Shown here: positions 1-6,481 of the stretch, piece by piece | Layout: each line of letters opens with the position of its first letter | How positions within the stretch are numbered: the stretch's first letter is position 1 | Source: Bifidobacteriaceae bacterium | Lineage (GTDB): Bacteria > Actinomycetota > Actinomycetes > Actinomycetales > WQXJ01 | Reading direction: 5' to 3' | Length of the DNA: 10,783 nt | Assembly (NCBI GenBank): GCA_031278075.1 | Contig: JAITLE010000172.1 | Coordinates: 1 to 10,783 of the forward strand | Translations under genes and position numbers: made by a program | The notes under the pieces: model-generated | Seen by the model: only the letters and a program-made list of their open reading frames with translations | The model's database searches: none | What the model was told of the DNA's origin: nothing

Positions 1-294
1 CCCACCGAACCCGCCAGCGGCGCAGACACCCAGCCCACGCCGACGGACACACCCATCGACCCGGGCGAGCCCACCGAACCCGCCAGCGGCGCAGACACCC
101 AGCCCACGCCGACGGACACACCCGTCGAACCGGGCGAACTCGCCGAACCCGCCAGCGCCGCAGACACCCCGCCCACGCCGGCAGACACACCCCCCGAGCC
201 AGCTCCCACCGAACCAGGCGAACCCAGCGAACCGGGCGAACCCACCGAACCCGCCAGCGCCACAGACACCCCGCCCACTCCGGCAGGCACGCCC
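1..294 (+). repeat. Coding direct repeats in the transpeptidase tail
   Basis: Bases 1-54 recur exactly at 70-123 (period 69 bp, 23 residues). Diverged copies start at 139 and 241. The unit encodes PTEPASGADTQPTPTDTP or variants such as EPASAADTPPTPADTP. Two perfectly identical copies next to two diverged ones suggest recent duplication or gene conversion. The array probably continues to the left of the window. Confidence 0.9.
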
Positions 295-2019
295 GCCGAA
301 CCGACCCCCACCGGCGCCGCGGCCCCCGCCGGACCGGGCCGGCCCTCCAGGCCGGCTCCCGCCGACACCCAGCCCACTGCGACTGACACAGCCCCCGATT
401 CGGCGCCCGCCGGCGAGCCGGCCTGGGCCGCACGGATGCGCAAGGCCAGCCCCGCAGCCTCCCAGGACCCGGCGGCTGGCGGGCTGGACGGCATCGTGCG
501 GGCGGAAGACGACAAGACGGAGCCGCCCACCGGCCGCGGCGCGAAACGGCACTCCAGGGACGGCGACGGCGCCGGCCCGGGACGCGCGGGACGCCTCCGG
601 CGGTTGATGTGGGTGGGCGCCGCGATGCTGACGCTTTCTACGGCGGCGGCTGGCGCGGTGCTGTACGCGAACAACTATTACGCCGACAAGGCGGCGCCAG
701 GCGTGCTGCTGGCGGGCCGCGACGTGGGCGGGATGACGGCCGCGCAAGTCACCGACGAGGTGAACAACCTGGTGGGCGACCTACGCCTGACCCTCACACA
801 GGCCGGTGAGTCCGTGCAAGCGACCGCGACGCAGCTCGGGGTGGCGGTGGACGCGGCGGAAGTGACCCGCGAGGCGCTCGCGCAGTCCAAGGACCGGCCA
901 CTGTGGGAGAGGCTGAACCCCCTCACCACCAAGCCGGTCGTGGTCCCCCCGACGATCGACCGAGCCAAGCTCACGGCGTTCCTCGACCAGACGTTCATCG
1001 GCGCTGACGAGACCACCCGCGACGCCTCAGTCGCCTACGACTCGGCCGCGGGCTCGTTCAAGGTTGAGCCTGCGGTAACCGGCCTGAAGACCGACCCGAC
1101 GCCAGTGATCCAAGCGATCGAGGCATACCTGCGGGGTTCCACCACGACACCCGCCGTCGCGATCCCGACCAAGGCGGACCCGCCCGCCATCGGGGACGAC
1201 GCCGCCGCCGCGGCGGCCGCGCAAGCCGAGGAGGCCCTGACGCGGACCATCACGTTCAGCAACGGCTTGGACGGCTACCAGGCGCGCGGCTACCAGCTGC
1301 CCGCCGAGATGATCGCCGGGTGGACGGTGTTCACGCCGCACCCCGACACGGGCGAGCTGACGGTCTCCTACGACACGGATCTGATCGCGGAGCAGCTCAC
1401 GCCGATCCTCGCGGAGCAGGTCGCGATCCCGGCGCGCAAGCAGATCACCTACGTCTACCCGGGCACCACCAAGCCGATCGGAATCAGCCAGTGGGGCCTC
1501 AACGGCTACAAGATGGCTGACCCGACCGCGGCGATCGAGCAGGTGGCAGCCGCTCTCGCCGCGGGCGAGGACGCCGCCGTCGTGGTGCCGCTCGATGCCG
1601 ACCCGTTCGCCAAGGAGACCGTCGAACCTCCCAGCAACTACGACGAGCCAGACGGCGCCGCCTGGGTCGACGTCAACCGCACGGATTTCACGGCGACGCT
1701 CTACCGGGGAACCACCAAGATCGCCACCTACGTGATCTCGATCGGCAAACCGTCCACGCCGACCCCGACCGGCGAGTTCTACGTCTACCTCAAGTACGAG
1801 GACCAGGTGATGCGCGGCCCCGCCTCCGACCCGTACGAGTCCGCCACCCAATGGGTCTCATACTTCACCGGCGGGGTCGCGTTCCACTCCGCCCCGTGGA
1901 ACGAGCCGAACAAGTGGCAGATGGGCGTGTCCCACGGTTGCGTCAACATGAAGACGAAGGACGCCAAAGCCGTGTTCGATTTCGCGCCGATCGGCACGAA
2001 GGTGGTCGTCCACGACTGA
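1..2019 (+). CDS. L,D-transpeptidase with Pro/Thr-rich N-terminal tail (5' partial)
   Basis: This membrane-anchored YkuD-family L,D-transpeptidase is predicted to form 3-3 cross-links in peptidoglycan, or attach proteins to it, outside the membrane. The frame is open without a stop from base 1, so the first internal Met (436) is not a convincing start and the gene begins outside the window. In order are a Pro/Thr/Glu/Ala-rich repetitive segment (codons 1-145), a basic stretch, one transmembrane helix (about 607-675, preceded by RLRR), VanW/PG_binding_4-like repeats (a GRDVGG motif follows the helix, with two or three copies to about 1600), and the C-terminal catalytic domain (about 1660-2016). 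The catalytic signature is complete: FHSAPW (His at 1885-1887) and SHGCVNM (Cys at 1939-1941). Topology puts the repeat tail in the cytoplasm. The stop lies 12 bp from the convergent telA stop. The family call is firm; the substrate is not known. Confidence 0.93.
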   Translation, partial: PTEPASGADTQPTPTDTPIDPGEPTEPASGADTQPTPTDTPVEPGELAEPASAADTPPTPADTPPEPAPTEPGEPSEPGEPTEPASATDTPPTPAGTPAEPTPTGAAAPAGPGRPSRPAPADTQPTATDTAPDSAPAGEPAWAARMRKASPAASQDPAAGGLDGIVRAEDDKTEPPTGRGAKRHSRDGDGAGPGRAGRLRRLMWVGAAMLTLSTAAAGAVLYANNYYADKAAPGVLLAGRDVGGMTAAQVTDEVNNLVGDLRLTLTQAGESVQATATQLGVAVDAAEVTREALAQSKDRPLWERLNPLTTKPVVVPPTIDRAKLTAFLDQTFIGADETTRDASVAYDSAAGSFKVEPAVTGLKTDPTPVIQAIEAYLRGSTTTPAVAIPTKADPPAIGDDAAAAAAAQAEEALTRTITFSNGLDGYQARGYQLPAEMIAGWTVFTPHPDTGELTVSYDTDLIAEQLTPILAEQVAIPARKQITYVYPGTTKPIGISQWGLNGYKMADPTAAIEQVAAALAAGEDAAVVVPLDADPFAKETVEPPSNYDEPDGAAWVDVNRTDFTATLYRGTTKIATYVISIGKPSTPTPTGEFYVYLKYEDQVMRGPASDPYESATQWVSYFTGGVAFHSAPWNEPNKWQMGVSHGCVNMKTKDAKAVFDFAPIGTKVVVHD

Positions 2020-2031
2020 GGCGGTCCGCCG

Positions 2032-3354
2032 CTACTTCTTGACGCCGAGGGCCTCCAGGATGTCCGCGTCGGGCGCCGGCGCCTCCGGTGTCGGCGCCTG
2101 CACGCCCGCGAGGATCTCCTTGACGATGGTGGTCCGCGCCTCGTTGACCGCTGCGCCGATCTCCTTTTCGGAGGTCTCCATCGCTGTGAGGATCTGGCCG
2201 CGGACTGTCCGGCCCCAGCGGCTCGCCTCGACCAGGCCGTCGCACTGTGCCTTGATCGAATCCCGGATCGTCCAGATCGCCTGCTCCGGCAGGATGGGCG
2301 CCTGGGCCGCCTTCGCGGTTTCGGCGACGGCTTGGCCGGCCGCCTGGAAGGCGCCTTCGATGAGACGCGCGGTGCCGTCCGAAAGGGCCTGCCCCACCTC
2401 GGCGGACTCCTTCGCGAGGGCCGCCTGCTGCCACATGACGAGGGATTTCTTCCCGCCTGGGAGACCCATGGTGCGGAACACCTGCAGGCGGCGCTGCATC
2501 GTGAACGAGACACCGATCAAGTTTCGGACCGCGGGCGAGAGGGCGTACGCCAAGAAGAACTGCTGCCGCCAGTCGAACAGGGTCTGCTCCAGCGCCTCGA
2601 TGCCTTCGGCGAGCGTCTGGGCCTCCTCGAACACCGCGGGCCGCTGCGGATCACCTTCCGGGATCGCGGCCAACCGCGCTTCAACCTCCGTGGCGCGCTT
2701 CGCTCCGACTTCCCGGACCTGCTCCAGCGCGGCGAGCACCGCGACCAGGCCGGTCAGCGACTCGTCGTTCGCCCTGTAGAGCTGTTGCCCTCGGGCGATG
2801 TTGTCCGCCAGCCGCAGCTCCATCTCGCGGGTCTGGCCCGCGGCCATGTCGAGCCGCTGCTCGATCGACTTCGACTCGCGATACATCGCCTTGATGGTCG
2901 CTTTGCCGGAGCGGAACGCACGCTTGAGCTTGTTCCCGAGCCCTTTCATCTTCCCCGACTCGAACTTCGCGCTGAAACCTTCCAACTGCCGCAGGATCCC
3001 GTTGACGATAAGGTCCGCTTCCGGCAACTCGATGCCGCGTTGCGCGGTGAGCAGCTCCGATGACGTCTGGTTGACCTTGGTCAGCGCCGACTGGCCGAAG
3101 TCCAGCAGCGCGTTGCGGTCCATCAGCAGGGAGTCCGCGAGCTGGTCGGCTCGCGCCTCGAGCAGCTGGCGTTGATCGGCCGCGAGCAGCGAGCGGAACT
3201 GGAAGTGCGAGGCGCTTGGCGCGGCGCCGGCCTCGTCCGGCGGCACTTGTGCCACCGCCTTGGCCAGCGGCGTCTGCGGCACGGGGTTGGTCTTGGGGTC
3301 ACCCAACAGCGACGCCATGTCGACTGTGACGGGTTCAGCGGGAATTGCGGTCAT
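2032..3354 (-). CDS. telA: TelA family protein (toxic anion/tellurite resistance)
   Basis: This 440-residue protein matches the TelA/YaaN family (toxic anion resistance, PF05816) in length and character. It is soluble, almost wholly helical and has long coiled-coil-like stretches. Recognisable parts are the early LLEARADQLADSLL helix, the basic GKMKGLGNKLKRAF segment, the LADNIARGQQLYRANDESL region, and the FLAYALSPAVRNLIG and VMWQQAALAKESAEVG segments towards the C-terminus. An Ala/Pro-rich linker follows. No signal peptide or membrane helix is visible, so it should be cytoplasmic. The ATG overlaps the stop of the upstream XpaC-like gene (ATGA at 3354-3351), and GAAAGG lies about 8 nt before it, so translational coupling is likely. 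In Bacillus, yaaN follows xpaC, as here. The biochemical function of the family is unsettled; tellurite resistance is known for some members only. Confidence 0.92.
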   Translation of the reverse strand: MTAIPAEPVTVDMASLLGDPKTNPVPQTPLAKAVAQVPPDEAGAAPSASHFQFRSLLAADQRQLLEARADQLADSLLMDRNALLDFGQSALTKVNQTSSELLTAQRGIELPEADLIVNGILRQLEGFSAKFESGKMKGLGNKLKRAFRSGKATIKAMYRESKSIEQRLDMAAGQTREMELRLADNIARGQQLYRANDESLTGLVAVLAALEQVREVGAKRATEVEARLAAIPEGDPQRPAVFEEAQTLAEGIEALEQTLFDWRQQFFLAYALSPAVRNLIGVSFTMQRRLQVFRTMGLPGGKKSLVMWQQAALAKESAEVGQALSDGTARLIEGAFQAAGQAVAETAKAAQAPILPEQAIWTIRDSIKAQCDGLVEASRWGRTVRGQILTAMETSEKEIGAAVNEARTTIVKEILAGVQAPTPEAPAPDADILEALGVKK

Positions 3355-4505
3355 AGCTCGGACCTTTCGTCAGGGGCGTCATAGAGCCCGGCGGTCTGGT
3401 CCCGCGTGGCGCGGGCCAGTGAATCGAGTGAGACTTGGAAGCGCAGGTCCTGAGAGGCGTTGACCTGCTTCGTGTTTTCAATGATCTGCTGCGCGAACGC
3501 CTCAATCGCATCCTCCACAACACGAGCACGCCCAACCGGATCGTCCCACAACTCCGGCCGCGTCAAAATATCCAAATAATAATCCTCCCCCAACACGGCC
3601 ACCACCTTCGACACCTGATCCCGGTACTCCACCTCAGCCACCGCGATCTGATCCCCACCACCCTTACGCGCCAACCGCCGAAACAACTCCGACGTGTCAA
3701 CCACGATCCGCGTGATCGCCAGAACCATGTCCGCAGCCGCCGACCGAGCCGCCGCAGGCTCCCGAACCGCCAAATAACGCGCCCGCAAACCCCTCAACAC
3801 CTCCAACAACTCCGCCACCTGAGGCGGTGTCTCCCGCGACACCCTCACCGGCGGGCCGAACACACGACGCCGCCGCCGCAACAAAACCACCAACACCACC
3901 ACGGCGACAACCGCCAACGGAATCAACAACAACACCAACAAAACCCGGGCCACCACCCGCCAAAACCGCTCCAACAAACCGCTGGACTCGGATGGTTCGG
4001 CGGCCGCCGCGCCGTCCTCAGTCGAACCCAGCGCCTGCCCGATCGCGCCCACCGCCTGGATCAGGTTCCCCTCCAGGGTGCGGCTAGAGTCTTCCGCCTC
4101 GTTCGCGATGCTGAGGGCCGCGTCGCGCTCCAGCCCCGCCGAACTCGCCGAGATGTCCGCCCCGACCGCCACGACAACAGTGCTCCATTCGGTGGTCGCC
4201 CGCAGCTCGGCGGCCAGCTCCGTGGCGCCGACCTCAAGGCTCGCCGTGACCGGCAACACAGCCACCGCGACCGTGCCGGACGGGTCGGCGGCGAGCACCC
4301 GCTCCACATTCACCTCGTCTCGCACCTCGGCCGACACCCAGCCGCGGGCGCCGGAAAGGCCCTCGACGGCATCGTCCAGGTAGGTGGCCGCCCCGGCTGG
4401 CGCGGCCCCCGACAACGCGAGGGAGACGCCCAGGACGACGGCGCCCAACGCGATGCCCCGCTCACCGGCCGCGGTTCGCCCCGGGCGGGCGGCTGATCGA
4501 CTCAT
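3351..4505 (-). CDS. Membrane protein: TPM-like extracellular domain + XpaC-like cytoplasmic domain
   Basis: The protein has 384 residues. A signal peptide (about 1-40, ending APAGAA) leads to an extracytoplasmic domain (41-170). Its pattern (start YLDDAVEGLSG, strands GTVAVAVLPV and STVVVAVGAD) resembles TPM/Rv1476-like domains. One strong transmembrane helix follows (about 185-209) with a stop-transfer RRRRR, then a helical cytoplasmic domain (215-384). The order GEDYYLDIL, then AIEAFAQQIIENTKQVN, then a final Leu/Asp segment recalls XpaC (5-bromo-4-chloroindolyl phosphate hydrolysis protein family); this is a pattern judgement, not a search. The start is supported by AGGAGG at 4516-4511, 5 nt from the ATG. 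It sits 16 bp after the vWA lipoprotein stop and overlaps telA by 4 bp. The DNA for the membrane and cytoplasmic parts has unusual G/T-ending codons compared with the rest. The gene is certain; the domain names are moderate. Confidence 0.88.
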   Translation of the reverse strand: MSRSAARPGRTAAGERGIALGAVVLGVSLALSGAAPAGAATYLDDAVEGLSGARGWVSAEVRDEVNVERVLAADPSGTVAVAVLPVTASLEVGATELAAELRATTEWSTVVVAVGADISASSAGLERDAALSIANEAEDSSRTLEGNLIQAVGAIGQALGSTEDGAAAAEPSESSGLLERFWRVVARVLLVLLLIPLAVVAVVVLVVLLRRRRRVFGPPVRVSRETPPQVAELLEVLRGLRARYLAVREPAAARSAAADMVLAITRIVVDTSELFRRLARKGGGDQIAVAEVEYRDQVSKVVAVLGEDYYLDILTRPELWDDPVGRARVVEDAIEAFAQQIIENTKQVNASQDLRFQVSLDSLARATRDQTAGLYDAPDERSEL

Positions 4506-4521
4506 CGGCGCCTCCTACGCA

Positions 4522-6360
4522 TCAGAAGTTGTTGATCACAGACGAGAACACCAGGTCGATCCGCGCGGGGTTGGAGGCGTCGAAGACTTGTCCGCCTGAG
4601 GCCTGCGCGATACGCCCCAACGCGGCTTGGTCGGCGTCGCCGCCGTAAGCGATCGCGAACACGCGGACCGGGGCGTCGTCGCCACCCTCCCGGTTGGCGC
4701 TGTTCAGCTTCGCGACCAGCGAATCCAGGGACATCGTCGAATCGGTGTCGATCCCGTCGGATAGCAGCACGATCGCGTTGATGCGGCCAGGTTGAGCGCG
4801 TTCCGACATGTAGTCGAAGGCCGAGGCGACGGCATCGTACAACGGGGTGCCCGCCTTCGCGGCGCGACGCAGATCCCCGAGCGAGACCGCCAGCGTCTCG
4901 CGGTCAGAGCCGAGCGCCTCGACGGGACGCAACTCGAGCGTGACCTGGGACCGGTCGTCGGACAGGTAGGTCGTGAACACCCACACGCCGACCTCGTCGG
5001 TGCCGCGGAAGTGCTCCAAGGTGTTCTGGGCGCCTTCGATGGCGCCGTCCATCTTGGTGCGGCCGTCCGCCGTCGGCTCCTCCATGGAACCGGAGATGTC
5101 GATCAACTCCAGGACCGAGGACGGCTTGCGGATCTGGACCCACTGGTCCAACGCCGCCGAGACCGTCGCGACCGGCGGCTGCGGCAACGATGTGGCGGGA
5201 CCTTCGGCGGTGACGCCGTACTCGGCCGTGAAGAGGCTGCCCAGCGGCGTCGACGTGTCGAGCGGACGGAAACCGTACTTCGGGAGGATCTCCTGCGCGG
5301 TCCTGGTCTGCGCGAACGCCACGAACGCCGCGGCGGCCTCCCGCTGGGTGGCGGTGACCCACGAGGCGCCCAGGGCCACTATCGGGTTGTCGGACCAGAG
5401 CGAGCCACCCTGCGGGTAGATCGCGACGAGCTTCTCGCGGGGCGCCGTCAGCTGCTCGCCGGGCTCGATCACCTTCGATGTCGGGTTGCCTTGGTTGTAG
5501 TTCAGGAGCGAGGTCTCCTCCAACGCGACCGCGGACACGTAGGTCGATCCGCCGGAACCGGTCTGGGCCTCGTCATAGAGCCGTTGGAGGACCTTGCCGG
5601 TGGTGTCGCCGTAGTGGATCACGCAGTTCTCGAGGGACCTGGAGAATTCCGCGGCCTCGGCGACATCCGCCTCGGTGAGATCGGCCGTCTTGCCGGCGGC
5701 CGCGTAGGCCTGCATCAACAGCATCGCCAGACCCGTGGTCGAGGTGTTCGGGTTGGTCTTCGCGATCCGGAACTGCCCCCAGACCGCTTTGCCCGGGTCG
5801 ACAGCTCCCCAGCCCCGACCGTCCGCGCACAGCTCGGCGACCCGCCCGAGGCTGATTTGCTCACCGGGCCAGCCGAGCGCCGCGGCCATCGACTCCGGCA
5901 TCGCCAAGACCACCGGCGTGTGAGTGAACGATTCGGCGCCGGCGACCAACGCGGGCGAAGCTGCCGCGGCCACCCTGTCCACCCACACCATCGACGCCGG
6001 CGACCAGATAGACGGCCACCGTTCCCTGTCGTCGGTGGTGGGCCAATCGCCGCCCGCCGAGAGGTACCGGGTCGCGTCGCCTGAGGTGACGTCGACCGGG
6101 ATGACGCGCGCGCACGTCTCCAGAGCCGCCGCCTCGGGCGAGTCGACGAACGCCTCGGCCAGCTCGGTGAACAGGTTGACCTTCTCCGAGGAGACCGCGG
6201 CCACCAGGTGGGTGCAGCCGTCGTCCGCGAAGTCGCTGACCGCTCCGCCCACCGGCGTGTCGCCGCCACCGCCCGATGAGCACGCCACACCAGCCCCAGC
6301 CAACACCGCGATCAGCGCGCCGGCCAGCGCGCGACGGGCTGAGTCGCGGGTTGTCGTCAA
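4522..6360 (-). CDS. Lipoprotein: solute-binding-protein-like domain fused to vWA domain
   Basis: The chosen start is TTG at 6360-6358, because AGGAGG (6373-6368) lies 7 nt before it and translation then begins with a normal signal peptide. The ATG at 6414 would add 18 unlikely residues. This gives 612 residues. An n-region with RR, a hydrophobic core and LAGAGVACSS place a lipidated Cys at 27, although Gly at -3 is not the textbook lipobox residue. Residues about 45-395 look like a type 2 ABC solute-binding protein (NPNTSTTGLAML, then a second lobe and PKYGFRPLD). Residues about 417-612 are a vWA domain with a complete MIDAS: DISGS at 421-425, Thr in GTPLYD (505) and Asp in LSDGIDTD (535). 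The protein should sit on the outer face of the membrane and bind a ligand and, through a metal, a protein partner. No ABC permease or ATPase lies nearby. Ligand unknown. Confidence 0.93.
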   Translation of the reverse strand: MTTTRDSARRALAGALIAVLAGAGVACSSGGGGDTPVGGAVSDFADDGCTHLVAAVSSEKVNLFTELAEAFVDSPEAAALETCARVIPVDVTSGDATRYLSAGGDWPTTDDRERWPSIWSPASMVWVDRVAAAASPALVAGAESFTHTPVVLAMPESMAAALGWPGEQISLGRVAELCADGRGWGAVDPGKAVWGQFRIAKTNPNTSTTGLAMLLMQAYAAAGKTADLTEADVAEAAEFSRSLENCVIHYGDTTGKVLQRLYDEAQTGSGGSTYVSAVALEETSLLNYNQGNPTSKVIEPGEQLTAPREKLVAIYPQGGSLWSDNPIVALGASWVTATQREAAAAFVAFAQTRTAQEILPKYGFRPLDTSTPLGSLFTAEYGVTAEGPATSLPQPPVATVSAALDQWVQIRKPSSVLELIDISGSMEEPTADGRTKMDGAIEGAQNTLEHFRGTDEVGVWVFTTYLSDDRSQVTLELRPVEALGSDRETLAVSLGDLRRAAKAGTPLYDAVASAFDYMSERAQPGRINAIVLLSDGIDTDSTMSLDSLVAKLNSANREGGDDAPVRVFAIAYGGDADQAALGRIAQASGGQVFDASNPARIDLVFSSVINNF

Positions 6361-6481
6361 CTTCGGACCTCCTGGACGCGGGCGAGCAAGGGACGAGGCG
6401 CCCTGGCCGAACACCCCAATCCCCCTATCATCCCCTGAAGCGAGACCCGATGCACGCCGCAGCGCCGCGCCCCGGCCGAAC
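6361..6481 (-). other. Gap between propeller gene and vWA lipoprotein gene
   Basis: This 121-bp spacer is the largest gap within the minus-strand block. GGATGATAGGGGGAT on the minus strand (around 6425-6440) contains a loose -10-like element, but I see no matching -35. There is no clear hairpin with a T-run. It may hold a weak internal promoter for the lipoprotein/XpaC-like/telA trio. The only firm element is the ribosome binding site near its left end. Confidence 0.3.
6368..6373 (-). promoter_or_regulatory. Ribosome binding site fixing a TTG start
   Basis: AGGAGG is read on the minus strand, 7 nt upstream of the TTG at 6360-6358. It decides the start of the vWA lipoprotein against the in-frame ATG at 6414, which would place this site inside the coding region and bury the signal peptide behind 18 extra residues. 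Confidence 0.85.

Noticed and set aside
3435..4496. Long open frame (353 codons) on the plus strand opposite the XpaC-like gene
   Set aside because: It is rich in His/Gln/Arg/Pro and reflects the A/C skew of the antisense strand. The minus-strand frame has a signal peptide, membrane helix, ribosome binding site and operon fit.
4792..6084. 430-codon plus-strand open frame opposite the vWA lipoprotein
   Set aside because: Arg/Gly-rich composition typical of antisense frames in high-GC DNA; the opposite strand encodes clear SBP and vWA motifs.
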